64,000 nucleotides of DNA from Cellulomonas sp. JZ18 (GTDB lineage Bacteria; Actinomycetota; Actinomycetes; Actinomycetales; Cellulomonadaceae). The notes beneath the pieces are model-generated. The model was given only the letters and a program-made list of their open reading frames with translations, did not search any database and was not told where the DNA came from. Below are positions 18,719 through 29,259 of this stretch, in pieces; position 1 is the stretch's first letter, and every line of letters begins with the position of its first letter. A program made the translations under genes and the position numbers. The stretch is from positions 1,736,001-1,800,000 of the forward strand of contig NZ_CP045245.1 in the NCBI RefSeq assembly GCF_009720485.1, given 5' to 3'.

Positions 18719-19600
18719 GTGGCGCGAGTGCCGGCACACCGCCGGGTGGCGCTCCTGGCCGTCCTGACGCTGCTGCTCGCGGCCTGCGGCAGCACGCCGA
18801 CGACCACCGACCCCGAGGTGACGGTGACGGGCCAGCCCGGTGCCGCCCCCACGGTCACCTACCTGACGCCCCTGACGGTCGACGAGACGTACCGCGAGAC
18901 CGTCTGGCCGGGCACGGGTGCCGAGCTCGTCGAGGGTGCGCCGGTCCTCATCGACTTCTGGCTCGAGAACGCGACGGACGCGAGCCTGGTCAAGGAGAGC
19001 TACTCGACGAGCCCGACGCCGCGGCCCCTCACCGAGGAGGACCTCGGCACGGACCTGTACGAGACGCTGCGCGGCCAGCGCGTCGGCGCGCGCCTGCTGC
19101 AGGTCGCCCCGGCGGGGCAGGGTGCCGACTACCCGACCGTCACCGTCCTCGACGTCCTGCCCACGCGCGCCGTGGGCGAGCCCGTGACGCCGAACCCGGC
19201 GCTGCCCGCGGTCACGCTCGCGGAGGACGGCTCGCCGAGCATCACGCCGACCGGCACCCCGCCGCCCGCGGACCTCGTCGTGCAGCCGCTCGTGCGCGGG
19301 ACCGGCCCCCAGGTCGCCTCGGGCGACGTCATCACCGTGCACTACAGCGGCTTCGCGTGGGACACGGGCGACCTGTTCGACGCGTCGTGGGAGCGGGTGC
19401 TGCCGGTCTCGTTCCTGCTGTCCGACGTGCAGGCCTGGGCGGAGGGGCTCGTGGACCAGCCCGCGGGCAGCCAGGTGATGCTCGTGGTCCCGCCCACCTA
19501 CCCGCTCGGCGTGACCGACGCCGAGGAGCTGGCGGGGCAGACGGTCGTGTTCGTGATCGACATCCTGGCGACGGGTGCGCCGGCGGAGGTGACCCGATGA
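18719..19600 (+). CDS. FKBP-type peptidyl-prolyl isomerase lipoprotein
   Basis: The 293-residue exported lipoprotein has a lipobox LLAAC at about residue 25, so it should be anchored outside the membrane. The C-terminal domain (about 195-290) is an FKBP fold: [22 protein letters not shown], then the AWAEGL helix and VPPTYPLG in place of the usual VPP.LAYG. The preceding part (about 50-165) looks like a second degenerate FKBP domain. It probably assists folding of exported proteins. The GTG at 18719 has GAGAGGAC upstream, and TACAGT at 18636-18641 is a likely -10. The end overlaps hisF by ATGA. Confidence 0.85.
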   Translation: MARVPAHRRVALLAVLTLLLAACGSTPTTTDPEVTVTGQPGAAPTVTYLTPLTVDETYRETVWPGTGAELVEGAPVLIDFWLENATDASLVKESYSTSPTPRPLTEEDLGTDLYETLRGQRVGARLLQVAPAGQGADYPTVTVLDVLPTRAVGEPVTPNPALPAVTLAEDGSPSITPTGTPPPADLVVQPLVRGTGPQVASGDVITVHYSGFAWDTGDLFDASWERVLPVSFLLSDVQAWAEGLVDQPAGSQVMLVVPPTYPLGVTDAEELAGQTVVFVIDILATGAPAEVTR

Positions 19601-20367
19601 GCCTGGCCCTGCGGGTGATCCCGTGCCTCGACGTCGACGCGGGACGCGTCGTCAAGGGCGTGAACTTCGCGAACCTGCGCGACGCGGGCGACCCCGTCGA
19701 GCTCGCACGGCGCTACGACGCGGAGGGCGCGGACGAGATCACGTTCCTCGACGTGTCGGCGTCCTCGTCGGACCGCTCGACGACGTACGACGTGGTGCGC
19801 CGGACGGCGGAGGAGGTGTTCGTCCCGCTCACGGTCGGGGGTGGCGTCCGCTCGGCGGACGACGTCGACCGGCTGCTGCGCGCCGGCGCGGACAAGGTCG
19901 GCGTGAACACCGCCGCCATCGCACGGCCCGAGCTGATCACCGAGATCGCAGGACGGTTCGGCTCGCAGGTGCTGGTGCTGTCGGTCGACGCGCGTCGCGT
20001 GACGGACGGGACGGCGACGGACTCGGGCTACGAGGTCACCACGCACGGCGGCCGGCGCGGCACCGGCATCGACGCGGTCGCGTGGGCGCGGCGCGCGGTC
20101 GAGCTCGGCGTCGGCGAGGTCCTGCTCAACTCGATGGACGCGGACGGGACCACCGCCGGGTTCGACCTCGAGATGATCCGGGACGTGCGCGCCGTCGTGC
20201 CGGTGCCGCTCATCGCGTCGGGCGGTGCGGGCACGGTGGAGCACTTCGTCGAGGTCGCCCGCACGGGCGTCGACGCGGTCCTCGCGGCCAGCGTCTTCCA
20301 CTTCGGCACCCTGACGGTCGGCGAGGTCAAGGACGCGTTGCGGGGCGCGGGCGTCGAGGTCCGCTGA
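19597..20367 (+). CDS. hisF: Imidazole glycerol phosphate synthase cyclase subunit HisF
   Basis: The 256-residue (beta/alpha)8 barrel combines PRFAR with ammonia delivered from HisH to form imidazole glycerol phosphate and AICAR in histidine synthesis. The catalytic aspartates are recognised in [19 protein letters not shown] (first strand) and VLSVDARR (fifth strand). Phosphate-binding loops [10 protein letters not shown] and [11 protein letters not shown] are intact. Start ATG overlaps the FKBP stop. HisI, its usual partner, is about 4.6 kb downstream, separated by a transporter pair, and HisH is not in the window. Confidence 0.96.
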   Translation: MSLALRVIPCLDVDAGRVVKGVNFANLRDAGDPVELARRYDAEGADEITFLDVSASSSDRSTTYDVVRRTAEEVFVPLTVGGGVRSADDVDRLLRAGADKVGVNTAAIARPELITEIAGRFGSQVLVLSVDARRVTDGTATDSGYEVTTHGGRRGTGIDAVAWARRAVELGVGEVLLNSMDADGTTAGFDLEMIRDVRAVVPVPLIASGGAGTVEHFVEVARTGVDAVLAASVFHFGTLTVGEVKDALRGAGVEVR

Positions 20368-20391
20368 CGCGACGGGTCGGGCGGTGGGGCG

Positions 20392-21039
20392 TCAGGGCCC
20401 GGTGAGCAGCTCGCGCACCGCCGCGACGTCGGCCGGCGCACCCTCGAGCCGCACGTCGGCCGCCTGCAGACGGCCCGACACGGCGAGCACCAGCTCACCG
20501 ACGTCGCCGCGCGCGACGACGGTGCCGTGCCCGGCACGCGCGCGGTGCACCGCCGAGCGGACGTCGTCGGGACGCACCAGCACGAGGCCGGGACCGAGCC
20601 GGCGCAGGCGGACCGGCGCCATGCGCAGCAGCTGACGCCAGAGCAGGTCGCGCAGGCCGTCGGGCAGGTCGCGCGGGGGCACCGGGCCCGCGCCGCGGCG
20701 CAGGTCCTCGGTGTGGATGAAGTACTCGGACGCGTTGACCGCGTCACCGGCCCACGACAGCGGGCTCCAGCGCGCCGGCGGGGCCGCGAACGCGTCGACG
20801 AGCGCCGCGTACGCCGCGGGGCCGTCGACGTCCTCGGCGAGCCGCTGCACCGCGGCCTCGGGCCCGCGGGTGGCGGCGGTCCCGACCGCGCCGACGCCCG
20901 CACGCGGCGCCCTCTCGCGCAGCACGAGGTGCGCGGCGAGGTGGCGGGCCTGCCACCCCGCGCACAGGGTGGGTGCGTCGAAGGGGGTGGCGCGCAGCGT
21001 GTCGGCCAGCCATGCGCGCTCGGTCTCGTGCCAGGTCAT
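20392..21039 (-). CDS. TIGR03085-like protein, maleylpyruvate isomerase/DinB fold
   Basis: The 215-residue protein starts with the MDMPI-type four-helix domain: DAPTLCAGWQARHLAAHLVLRERAP has the conserved DAPTLC.GW and HLAAHLVLRE histidines that would bind a metal. Members of this superfamily include mycothiol-dependent enzymes, which fits a mycothiol producer, but the reaction here is unknown. The C-terminal domain resembles a sterol-carrier-like fold. The ATG at 21039 lies seven bases after CACGAT on its own strand, perhaps a leaderless start. It converges on hisF and diverges from the ABC exporter. Confidence 0.78.
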   Translation of the reverse strand: MTWHETERAWLADTLRATPFDAPTLCAGWQARHLAAHLVLRERAPRAGVGAVGTAATRGPEAAVQRLAEDVDGPAAYAALVDAFAAPPARWSPLSWAGDAVNASEYFIHTEDLRRGAGPVPPRDLPDGLRDLLWRQLLRMAPVRLRRLGPGLVLVRPDDVRSAVHRARAGHGTVVARGDVGELVLAVSGRLQAADVRLEGAPADVAAVRELLTGP

Positions 21040-21133
21040 GGCACGGATCGTGCCACGCGCGCCGGCTCCGGGCGCACCCGCGACCCCGTGAGAGGATGGC
21101 GAGGCCCCCGTCCTGCAGGAGTGTGAGATCCCC

Positions 21134-23097
21134 GTGCCCACGCGCGCCCAGTCGACACCCGCGGCGCTCCAGGGCTCGACCGTCCGGCGGTCCGCGGCCC
21201 TCGTGTGGCGCGGCATGCGGTCCCAGCCGCGCACGTACGTCCTCGCGGTGGCGACCTCGGCGGTGTTCGGCGCCGCCACGGTCGGCGTGAGCCGCGTGCT
21301 CGCATGGGCCACCGACGACGTCGTCGTCCCCGCCGTCGCCGGCTCGGAGCAGGCGCGCGAGCGCATCGGTCTCGCCGGTCTCGTCATGGTCCTGGTCGCG
21401 CTGACGCTGGCCGTCGCGGTCGCGGGGCGTCGCATCTTCGCCGGCATCGGCGTCGCGGACCTGCAGGCCGACCACCGTCGCGCCGTGACGCGCCAGTACC
21501 TGCGCCTGCCGATGTCGTGGCACCGGCGCCACCCCACGGGGCAGCTGCTGTCCAACGCGGGCTCGGACGTCGAGGCCGCGACCGGCGTGTTCAACCCGCT
21601 GCCGTTCGCCCTGGGCGTCGTCGTGATGATCGTCGTCGCCGCCGTGGCCCTGCTGCGCACCGACGTGTGGCTCGCGCTGGCCGCGCTGGTGGTCCTGCCG
21701 CTCGCGGTGGTCGCGAACCTCGTCTTCCAGCGCCGCATGACGCCCGCCATCACCCGCGCGCAGCAGCTGCGCGCGGAGGTCGCCGACATCGCGCACGAGA
21801 GCTTCGAGGCGGCCTCGCTCGTCAAGTCCCTCGGCACCGAGGACCGGGAGGAGGCGCGCTTCGGCGAGCGCGCCCGCCGGCTGCGGGACGCCAACGTGCG
21901 GGTCGGCGTGGTGCGTGCGGTCTTCGACCCGGTGATCGACCTGCTGCCGAACCTCGGCACGCTGCTCGTGCTGCTCGTCGGCACGCAGCGTGTCGCCTCC
22001 GGCGCCATCGGCACGGGCGACGTCGTCGGGGCCGCCTACCTGCTCACGCTGCTGGCGGTGCCGGTGCGCGCGTTCGGCTGGGTGCTGGGGGAGCTGCCGC
22101 GCGGCCTCGTCGGCCACGACCGGATCGCCCGCGTGCTCGACGCGCGGGGCGCCCCGGCCGACGACGGCGTGCACCTGCCGCGCGGGGCCGGCGGTGCGGA
22201 CGTGCGCCTGCGCAGCGTGACGCTGCACGTGCCCACCGCGGACGGGGAGGCGGCGCTGCTGCACGACGTCGACCTGCACGTGCCGGCCGGCCGGACGCTC
22301 GCGGTGGTCGGGCCGACCGGCTCCGGGAAGTCGACGCTGGTCGGGCTCGTGCCGCGCCTGGCGGACCCCTCGGCCGGGGCGGTCGAGGTCGACGGCCGCG
22401 ACGTGCGCACGCTCGCGGCCGCGGACCTGGCCGCGCAGGTCGCGTACGTCAGCCAGTCGACGTTCGTCTTCGAGGACACGGTGCGCGGCAACGTCACGCT
22501 CGCGGACGCGGACGACCCCGCGGCCCCCTCCGACGAGGAGGTCTGGGCGGCGCTGCGCACCGCGCACGTCGACGACGTCGTGCGCGCGCTGCCCGGCGGC
22601 CTCGACGCCCCGCTCGGCGAGCGCGGTGCCAACCTGTCCGGCGGTCAGCGCCAGCGGCTGGCCCTGGCGCGGGCGCTCGTGCGCCGCCCCGCGTGCTCGT
22701 GCTGGACGACGCCACGTCGGCGGTCGACCCGCGGGTCGAGCGCGCGATCCTCACGGGTCTGCGCGGCGACGGCGACGGCCAGGTGCCGACCGTGCTGCTC
22801 GTGGCGTACCGGATGTCGTCGGTGCTGCTGGCCGACGAGGTGCTGCACCTGGACGGCGGGCGCGTCGTCGACCGCGGGACGCACGCGGAGCTCCTCGCCC
22901 GCGACCCGGGGTACGCCGCGCTCGCGACGGCGTACGAGCAGGAGACCGCGCGGCGCCTGCGGGAGCGGGCCGACGCCCGCGCGGTGGAGGAGGCGGACGA
23001 CGGCACCGACGACGACGCGCCCGGTGCCGGGACGGCGCAGCAGGCCGCCGGCACCGACCGCGTCGACGACGCGCGGACCGGGGGAGGTCGACGATGA
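21134..23097 (+). CDS. ABC exporter subunit A, degenerate ATP site (frameshifted)
   Basis: Corrected length is about 654 residues. This is a half-exporter with six predicted membrane spans and a C-terminal nucleotide-binding domain. Walker A is GPTGSGKST, and the signature is LSGGQRQRLALARA. Walker B is LVLDDATSAVD, with Asp in place of the catalytic Glu. The switch His is replaced by Tyr (LLVAYRMSS). Together with subunit B this looks like an asymmetric heterodimer with one inactive ATP site. Frame breaks at the four-C run 22687-22690 immediately before Walker B; one added C repairs it. It overlaps subunit B by ATGA. The substrate is unknown. Confidence 0.85.
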
Positions 23098-24914
23098 GCG
23101 GGACGGCACCCGGGCCCCAGGCCCGCACGGACGCGCGCATGGCGCCCGCGAGCACGCTCGGCGTCCTCGCGACGCTGCGGCGCGGCGTCCAGGTCTCGCC
23201 CGAGCTGCTGCACGGGCTCGTCGGCACCCTCGGGCTGGCGCTGCTCGCCGCCCTCGCGCGCGTGCTCGTGCCGGCGACGGTCCAGCAGACGGTCGACACC
23301 GGCATCCTCGGCGCGGCCGGACCCGACGTCGGGCGCGTCGCCCTCCTGGTCGGCCTCGCCGCGGCGGGTCTGCTCGTCGGCGCCGCCTGCTCGGCCGCGG
23401 TCAACGTGCGGCTCTTCCGGTCGAGCGAGAGCGGCCTGCTCACGCTGCGCACGCGGGCGTTCCGGCACGTCCACGACCTGTCGGTGCTCACGCAGGGCAG
23501 CGAGCGCCGCGGCTCCCTCGTGTCCCGCGTCACGTCCGACGTCGACACGATCTCGATGTTCGTGCAGTGGGGCGGCATCATGCTGCTCGTCTCGCTGCTG
23601 CAGATCCTCGTCGCGACCGTGCTCATGGCCGTGTACTCGTGGCAGCTCACGCTGCTGGTGTGGCTGTGCTTCGTGCCGCTGCTCGTGCTCCTGCCGCGCA
23701 TGCAGAAGGGCGTCAACGCCCGTTACGGCCGGGTGCGCGAGCGGTACGGCGCGATGCTGGGCGCCGTGTCGGAGGCCGTCGTCGGCGCCGAGACCATCCG
23801 GGCGTACGGCGTGGCGGCGCGGACCCAGCGCCGCATCGACGCGGCCGTGCGGGGGACCCGCGACGCGATGGTGCGCGCGCAGAACCTCGTCGCCGTGGTG
23901 TTCTCCTCGGGGGTGCTCACGGCGAACCTCGTGCTGGCCGCCGTCGTGGTCGCCGGCACGTGGCTCGGCGTGCTCGGCGAGCTCACCGTCGGTCGCGTCC
24001 TGGCCTTCCTCTTCCTCGTGCAGCTGTTCACGGGACCGGTGCAGATGGCCACGGAGATCCTGAACGAGCTGCAGAACGCCGTCGCCGGCTGGCGGCGCGT
24101 GCTCGGGGTCCTCGAGACGCCGGTGGACGTCGCCGACCCCGGCGAGGAGGGCCGGCCCAGCCCGCGCGGTCCGGCGGCGCTGACGTTCGAGGGCGTGGGG
24201 TACGCCTACCCGGACGGGCCGCCCGTGCTGCGGGACGTGACGCTCGACGTCCCGGCCGGCACCGGCGTGGCCGTGGTCGGCGCGACCGGCTCCGGGAAGA
24301 CCACGCTCGCCAAGCTGGTGGCCAGGTTCATGGACCCGACGACCGGCACGGTGCGCCTGGACGGCGTGGACCTGCGGGACGTGCGGGGCGCGGACCTGCG
24401 CCGGCGTGTCGTGCTCGTCCCGCAGGAGGGGTTCCTCTTCGACGGGACCATCGCCGAGAACGTCGCCTACGGGCTGCGGACCCCGGGGCCGGACGCCGCC
24501 GAGCGCGTGCGGGAGGCCGTCGTCGAGCTCGGCCTCGACGCGTGGGTGGACGAGCTGCCGTACGGGCTGGACACCCCGGTGGGCCAGCGCGGCGAGCTGC
24601 TGTCCGCGGGGGAGCGCCAGCTCGTGGCGCTCGCGCGCGCCAGGCTCGCGGACGGCGACCTGCTGCTGCTGGACGAGGCGACCTCGGCCGTCGACCCGGT
24701 CGCCGAGGTGCGCATCGCACGGGCGCTGCGCGAGCTCGCCCGCGGGCGGACGACGCTGACGATCGCGCACCGGCTGTCGACGGCCGAGGCGGCCGACCTC
24801 GTCGTCGTGGTGCACGCCGGCGAGGTCGTCGAGGTCGGGGACCACGCGACGCTCGTCGACGCCGGGGGCCACTACGCCGCGATGCACGCGGCGTGGGTCG
24901 CGCAGACCCGCTGA
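23094..24914 (+). CDS. ABC exporter subunit B, catalytic ATP site
   Basis: The 606-residue half-exporter is coupled to subunit A by an ATGA overlap. Six membrane spans precede a nucleotide-binding domain with Walker [10 protein letters not shown], Walker [14 protein letters not shown] (catalytic Glu present) and canonical switch His (TIAHRLS). Its signature is LSAGERQ, with Ala for the usual Gly, so the site it completes on subunit A should be the weak one. The pattern matches known heterodimeric multidrug-type exporters. hisI follows 52 bp downstream. Confidence 0.88.
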   Translation: MSGTAPGPQARTDARMAPASTLGVLATLRRGVQVSPELLHGLVGTLGLALLAALARVLVPATVQQTVDTGILGAAGPDVGRVALLVGLAAAGLLVGAACSAAVNVRLFRSSESGLLTLRTRAFRHVHDLSVLTQGSERRGSLVSRVTSDVDTISMFVQWGGIMLLVSLLQILVATVLMAVYSWQLTLLVWLCFVPLLVLLPRMQKGVNARYGRVRERYGAMLGAVSEAVVGAETIRAYGVAARTQRRIDAAVRGTRDAMVRAQNLVAVVFSSGVLTANLVLAAVVVAGTWLGVLGELTVGRVLAFLFLVQLFTGPVQMATEILNELQNAVAGWRRVLGVLETPVDVADPGEEGRPSPRGPAALTFEGVGYAYPDGPPVLRDVTLDVPAGTGVAVVGATGSGKTTLAKLVARFMDPTTGTVRLDGVDLRDVRGADLRRRVVLVPQEGFLFDGTIAENVAYGLRTPGPDAAERVREAVVELGLDAWVDELPYGLDTPVGQRGELLSAGERQLVALARARLADGDLLLLDEATSAVDPVAEVRIARALRELARGRTTLTIAHRLSTAEAADLVVVVHAGEVVEVGDHATLVDAGGHYAAMHAAWVAQTR

Positions 24915-24966
24915 GCGGCGCCGGACGCGGCACGGGCCGCGCGCGGGCTCGTGGCAGGATCGTCGG

Positions 24967-25407
24967 GTGCCCGACGCCTCCCCGTCCGTCCCGAGCCCCC
25001 GCCCCAGCGGCCTCGACCCCGCGATCGCCGCGCGCCTGCGCCGCGACGCGTCCGGCCTGGTCGCCGCGATCGTGCAGCAGCACGACACCCGTGACGTGCT
25101 CATGCTCGGCTGGATGGACGACGAGGCGCTGCACCGCACCCTGACGACCGGTCGTGTCACGTTCTGGAGCCGGTCCCGCCAGGAGTACTGGCGCAAGGGC
25201 GACACGTCCGGCCACGTGCAGCACGTGCGGTCCGTCGCGCTCGACTGCGACGGCGACGCCCTGCTCGTCACCGTCGACCAGGTCGGCGCCGCGTGCCACA
25301 CCGGCACCCGCACGTGCTTCGAGGCGGGCGGCCCGTTGCCCGTCACCGTCCCGACCGAGGCCGGTGCGCAGGCACCGGCAGAGCCCGTCGAAGGAGACGC
25401 CCCGTGA
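24967..25407 (+). CDS. hisI: Phosphoribosyl-AMP cyclohydrolase HisI
   Basis: The 146-residue zinc enzyme opens the adenine ring of PR-AMP in histidine synthesis. Conserved blocks seen are [35 protein letters not shown], the metal-binding LDCDGDALL and the zinc cysteines in [10 protein letters not shown]. Only the cyclohydrolase domain is present; the HisE pyrophosphohydrolase is not fused. The GTG start is preceded at six bases by CAGGAT, a weak -10 that fits a leaderless message. The stop overlaps the trpE start by GTGA, so histidine and tryptophan genes appear to be transcribed together here. Confidence 0.95.
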   Translation: MPDASPSVPSPRPSGLDPAIAARLRRDASGLVAAIVQQHDTRDVLMLGWMDDEALHRTLTTGRVTFWSRSRQEYWRKGDTSGHVQHVRSVALDCDGDALLVTVDQVGAACHTGTRTCFEAGGPLPVTVPTEAGAQAPAEPVEGDAP

Positions 25408-26981
25408 CCCAGCCGTCCGTCACCGCCGCACCGCGTGCGACCGCCACGGACCTGCCCTGGGGTGCCACGTGGCCGTCGCTCGAGGACTTCCGCGAGCTGG
25501 CCGCGACGCGGCGCGTCGTGCCGGTCGTGCGCCGTCTGCTGGCCGACGACGTCACGCCGGTCGGTCTCTACCGCACGCTCGCCGGTGGCCGGCCCGGGAC
25601 GTTCGTGCTCGAGTCCGCCGAGTCCGACGGGACGTGGGGGCGCTGGTCCTTCGTGGGCGTCGCCTCGCGTGCCGCACTGTCCGTGCGGGAGGGCCGGGCG
25701 GCCTGGACGGGCGACGTGCCGGTCGGGGTGCCGACGGAGGGACCGGTGCTGGACGTCCTGAGCCGCACGCTCGACGTGCTGCGCACGCCGTCGGTCCCGG
25801 GTCTGCCGCCGCTCACCGGCGGGCTCGTGGGGATGCTCGGCTGGGACGTCGTGCGGCAGTGGGAGCCGACCCTGCCGGCCCGGGCCCCCGAGGAGCTCGG
25901 CGTCCCGGAGGTCGCGCTCCTGCTGGCCACGGACCTGGCGGCGGTCGACCACGCCTCGGGGTCGGTGTGGCTGGTGGCCAACGCCATCAACTTCGACGCG
26001 ACGGACGAGCGCGTCGACGAGGCGTGGGCGGACGCGGTCGCGCGCCTGGACGCGATGCAGGACGCCCTGCGCCGTCCCGCGCCCCCGGCGACCTCGGTGC
26101 TGGACCCCGCGCTGCCCGAACCGGAGCTGGAGTTCCGCAGCACCCGGGCGGAGTTCGAGGACGCCGTGCGTCGCGGGCAGGAGGCCATCCGCGACGGCGA
26201 GGTGTTCCAGGTCGTCCTCTCGCAGCGGCTCGACCTGGACTGCCCGGCCGAGCCGGTGGACGTCTACCGCGTCCTGCGCACGATCAACCCGAGCCCCTAC
26301 ATGTACCTGCTGGCGCTCCAGGACACCGACGGGCGGGACTTCGCCGTCGTCGGGTCGAGCCCGGAGACGCTCGTGAAGGTGAGCGACGGGCACGTGACGA
26401 CGTTCCCGATCGCGGGCTCCCGCCCCCGCGGGGCGACCCCGGAGGAGGACCGCGCCCTGCAGGACGAGGTCCTCGCCGACCCCAAGGAGCGCGCCGAGCA
26501 CATCATGCTCGTCGACCTCTCGCGCAACGACCTCGTGAAGGTCTGCGAGCCGACGAGCGTCGAGGTCGTCGAGTTCATGGCGGTCAAGCGGTTCTCGCAC
26601 ATCATGCACATCTGCTCGACCGTGGTGGGCCGGCTGCGGCAGGGTGCCACCGCCCTGGAGACGCTCGTGGCGACGTTCCCGGCCGGGACGCTGTCCGGTG
26701 CGCCGAAGCCGCGGGCGATCGCGCTGATCGACGAGATCGAGCCGGCCCGGCGCGGCGTGTACGGCGGCACGGTCGGCTACTTCGACTTCGCGGGGGACAT
26801 GGACATGGCGATCGCGATCCGCACGGCGCTGCTGCGCGACGGCCGGGCGAGCGTCCAGGCCGGCGGCGGGATCGTCGCGGACTCCGTCCCCGCCGACGAG
26901 TACGCCGAGTCGCGGAACAAGGCGGCGGCCGCGGTGCGTGCGGTGCAGGTCGCCGCGCGTCTGCGCCGCGTCGCACCGTGA
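25404..26981 (+). CDS. trpE: Anthranilate synthase component I TrpE
   Basis: The 525-residue chorismate-using enzyme performs the first committed step to tryptophan. The N-terminal half carries the feedback-type site ([17 protein letters not shown] includes the LLES-like element). The C-terminal chorismate-binding domain has [25 protein letters not shown] and [15 protein letters not shown]. Start GTG overlaps the hisI stop, with AAGGAG about nine bases before it. The glutamine amidotransferase TrpG and TrpD are not in this window and must lie elsewhere. No Trp-rich leader peptide or attenuator was found upstream. Confidence 0.96.
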   Translation: MTQPSVTAAPRATATDLPWGATWPSLEDFRELAATRRVVPVVRRLLADDVTPVGLYRTLAGGRPGTFVLESAESDGTWGRWSFVGVASRAALSVREGRAAWTGDVPVGVPTEGPVLDVLSRTLDVLRTPSVPGLPPLTGGLVGMLGWDVVRQWEPTLPARAPEELGVPEVALLLATDLAAVDHASGSVWLVANAINFDATDERVDEAWADAVARLDAMQDALRRPAPPATSVLDPALPEPELEFRSTRAEFEDAVRRGQEAIRDGEVFQVVLSQRLDLDCPAEPVDVYRVLRTINPSPYMYLLALQDTDGRDFAVVGSSPETLVKVSDGHVTTFPIAGSRPRGATPEEDRALQDEVLADPKERAEHIMLVDLSRNDLVKVCEPTSVEVVEFMAVKRFSHIMHICSTVVGRLRQGATALETLVATFPAGTLSGAPKPRAIALIDEIEPARRGVYGGTVGYFDFAGDMDMAIAIRTALLRDGRASVQAGGGIVADSVPADEYAESRNKAAAAVRAVQVAARLRRVAP

Positions 26982-27610
26982 CGTCCGGTCCCGTGCCGCC
27001 CGACGACCGCGGCGCCCCGTCGGGCCGGGACGGGGCGCCGGCGCGCCGGGCCCGGCGCGGTCGCTGGGCCGTGCTGGTCCTCGTCGCGGCCGCCGCGACG
27101 GGTGCGGTCGCCGCCCCCACGTGGGTGACGGCGCACGTGAGGACCGCCATCGAGGGCGACGTCGCGGTCGCGGTGCCGGGCTCGCAGGTCGCGCCGCAGG
27201 TGGTCGCCGGCGCGCTCGTCCTGCTCGCGTCGGCCGCCGCGCTCGCGCTCGTCGGCCGGGTGGGGCGCACGGTGGTCGGCGTCGTCGTCGCCGCCTGCGG
27301 TGCGCTCGTGGCCGCCGCCGGCGTGGCGGTGCTGCGGGGCCCGGGGGCCGCCGCGGCCGCCGAGGTCGCCGCGCGCACCGGCGTCGAGCCCGCCGCGCTC
27401 GACGCACAGGCCGGCGCGATGCCCGCCGCGTCCGCCGCGCTGGGCGTGCTCGTCGTCCTGCTGGGGCTCGGGCTCGCGCGCGCGCCGGGCGCGTGGTCGT
27501 CCGCCTCGCGGCGGCACGAGGCGCCCGGTGCGGCCGGCGACCGGGCGGGCACCGAGGACGACGGGCGCTCCGACTGGGACGCGCTGAGCCGCGGGGACGA
27601 CCCCTCCTGA
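26978..27610 (+). CDS. Trp-operon-associated membrane protein
   Basis: The 210-residue protein has four hydrophobic spans (about residues 30-48, 68-86, 92-112 and 145-165) and a charged C-terminal tail. It belongs to the small membrane-protein family found beside trpE in actinobacteria (TIGR02234 type). A conserved WVTAHV segment follows the first span, as in that family. It may act in tryptophan or precursor transport, but this is not established. The start GTG overlaps the trpE stop (GTGA), so expression is tied to trpE. Confidence 0.75.
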   Translation: MTSGPVPPDDRGAPSGRDGAPARRARRGRWAVLVLVAAAATGAVAAPTWVTAHVRTAIEGDVAVAVPGSQVAPQVVAGALVLLASAAALALVGRVGRTVVGVVVAACGALVAAAGVAVLRGPGAAAAAEVAARTGVEPAALDAQAGAMPAASAALGVLVVLLGLGLARAPGAWSSASRRHEAPGAAGDRAGTEDDGRSDWDALSRGDDPS

Positions 27611-27691
27611 TCGCGCCGCCCCACGGCGGCCCGTGCCGCCCCGCCCTTCCCCACCCCCTGTGACCAGCGCGTGCACCCCCGTCGACTCGGC

Positions 27692-27697
27692 TAGGGT
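27692..27697 (+). promoter_or_regulatory. -10 box for the HGxxPAAW-type gene
   Basis: TAGGGT lies 30 bases before the ATG at 27728, in the gap after the Trp-associated membrane gene. It indicates a new transcript start in the middle of the trp region. Confidence 0.45.
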
Positions 27698-27727
27698 GGA
27701 CGCGAACCGAGCATGAAGGACGTACCC

Positions 27728-28033
27728 ATGGCCGACCACTCCCTGGCCCATCGCGCGCAGCACCCCACGACGACCGAGACGGTGCACCTGCCCCCGCGCA
27801 CACCGCCGACCAACCACGGCAAGACGCTCGCCGCCTGGACGACGACGTGGACGGTCGTCCTCGGTGCGGTCGTCGCCGCGGTCGGTGTGGCGCTCGCCCT
27901 CGGCTGGCTCTTCTGGGTGGGTGCGGCCGTCATCGTGCTCGGCCTCGTCCTCGGCAAGGTCCTGCAGGTGCTGGGCCACGGCCAGGGCGGCGCCGCCACG
28001 CGCGCTCGCGAGCAGCGCCGCGGCGGTCACTGA
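27728..28033 (+). CDS. HGxxPAAW-family small membrane protein
   Basis: The 101-residue protein has the family signature NHGKTLAAW (a variant of HGxxPAAW) at about residue 30, followed by two closely spaced membrane helices. This family is a regular resident of actinobacterial trp loci; its role is unknown. The ATG at 27728 (MADHSLAHR) is chosen over the one at 27713 because AAGGA lies eight bases upstream. The C-terminus is short and basic. Confidence 0.75.
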   Translation: MADHSLAHRAQHPTTTETVHLPPRTPPTNHGKTLAAWTTTWTVVLGAVVAAVGVALALGWLFWVGAAVIVLGLVLGKVLQVLGHGQGGAATRAREQRRGGH

Positions 28034-28109
28034 CCCGACCGGCGGGCACGCGCCCGCCCGGTCCGACGCAGGCGTGCGCCAGCACGCCTCCTGACGCAGG
28101 GAGAGCTGC

Positions 28110-28787
28110 ATGTCGAGCCCGAACGAGCCGCGCGACCCGTACGCCCCGGACGACGAGCCCCGTGCCAGCGGTGCGGGTGACGCCCAGCCCACCCCCGGCG
28201 TCGGCGAGACGCCGTCCGGCGGCGAGGCCCCGCGGTACCCGGCGGGCACGAGCCCGGACGCACCGGCGGCCCCCGCGCAGGGACAGCCCCCCGCGTACGG
28301 GCAGCCCGGCGACGCGTCCGGCGGTCAGCCCCCGGCCTACCCGCAGGCACCCGCGTACGGCCAGGCGCCCGGCTACGGTCAGGCACCGAGCTACGGCGAC
28401 GCGCCCGCGTACGGGCAGGCGGGGCAGGACGCCGCGCAGCAGGGCTGGGGGGACCAGCCGGCCGCGGGGTCGACGCGCCGCAACGCCCTCGGCATCTGGT
28501 CGCTCGTGCTCGGCATCCTGTCGATCGTGCTGTGCTGCGTCGGGTGGCTGCCCGGCATCCCCGCCGTGATCCTCGGGTTCCTGGGCCGCAGCGCGGCGTC
28601 CCGTGGTGAGGCGACGAACCGCGGCATCGCCCTGGCGGGCATCATCCTCGGTGCGATCGGCCTCGTCATCGGCCTGTACTGGCTCATCAGCTTCGTCGCG
28701 ACGATGGCGGAGTACGGCGGCTGGAACGGCTTCACCGAGTACCTGCAGGACGAGATCGAGCGTCAGCAGCAGCTGCAGACGCCCTGA
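28110..28787 (+). CDS. DUF4190 membrane protein with Pro/Gln/Tyr-rich tail
   Basis: The 225-residue protein has a disordered N-terminal region of about 125 residues rich in Pro, Gly, Ala, Tyr and Gln, with repeats of the kind YGQAPxYGQAP. Two membrane helices follow, separated by the DUF4190 signature (GIPAVILGFLGRSAASRGEATNRGIALAGIILG). The tail is probably cytoplasmic. Function is unknown. ATG follows AGGGAGAG. A second DUF4190 gene lies 470 bp downstream, suggesting duplication. Confidence 0.78.
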   Translation: MSSPNEPRDPYAPDDEPRASGAGDAQPTPGVGETPSGGEAPRYPAGTSPDAPAAPAQGQPPAYGQPGDASGGQPPAYPQAPAYGQAPGYGQAPSYGDAPAYGQAGQDAAQQGWGDQPAAGSTRRNALGIWSLVLGILSIVLCCVGWLPGIPAVILGFLGRSAASRGEATNRGIALAGIILGAIGLVIGLYWLISFVATMAEYGGWNGFTEYLQDEIERQQQLQTP

Positions 28788-28792
28788 CCCGC

Positions 28793-29239
28793 ATGAGCTC
28801 CGTCGCGCACGCCCCGGCGACCCGCCACCGCGCGGGTCGCCGGGGCGTGCTGCTGCCCCTGGCGGTGGCGGCGGTCGGCGCGGGGGCGGCGGCGCTGCTC
28901 ATGGTCCGCTCGCCGTACGAGCCGCTGTCGTACGGCATCTGCCCCTCGGTCCTGCTGCTCGGGGTGGACTGCCCCGGTTGCGGCGGGCTGCGTGCGACCC
29001 ACGACCTCCTGACGGGCGACGTCGCCGGCGCCTGGGCCGCGAACCCGCTGTGGGTCGTCGTCGCGCCCCTGCTCGTCGCCGCGTGGGCGCTGTGGACGTG
29101 GCGCCGCTGGCGGGGCGTGCCCGCCGGGACGCCCCCGGCCTGGGTCGCCTGGACGCTGCTCGTCGTCGTCGTGCTCTTCGGCGTGCTGCGGAACGTGCCG
29201 GCGCTGGCACCGTTCCTCGGCCCCGCCCCCCTCACCTGA
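28793..29239 (+). CDS. DUF2752 membrane protein
   Basis: The 148-residue protein has an N-terminal membrane span, then the DUF2752 hallmark CPSVLLLGVDCPGCGGLRA (paired cysteines), the helix THDLLTGDVAGAWAANPLW and two further spans. The cysteine-rich loop could be redox-active or metal-binding; function is unproven. It lies five bases after the first DUF4190 gene and is probably cotranscribed. DUF2752 and DUF4190 genes are often neighbours in actinobacteria. Confidence 0.82.
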   Translation: MSSVAHAPATRHRAGRRGVLLPLAVAAVGAGAAALLMVRSPYEPLSYGICPSVLLLGVDCPGCGGLRATHDLLTGDVAGAWAANPLWVVVAPLLVAAWALWTWRRWRGVPAGTPPAWVAWTLLVVVVLFGVLRNVPALAPFLGPAPLT

Positions 29240-29259
29240 CCCTGCCCCCGGAGGCCCCC

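Noticed and set aside
24900..25404. Tryptophan attenuator or Trp-rich leader before trpE
   Set aside because: trpE overlaps hisI and no short ORF with Trp codons or alternative hairpins was found upstream.
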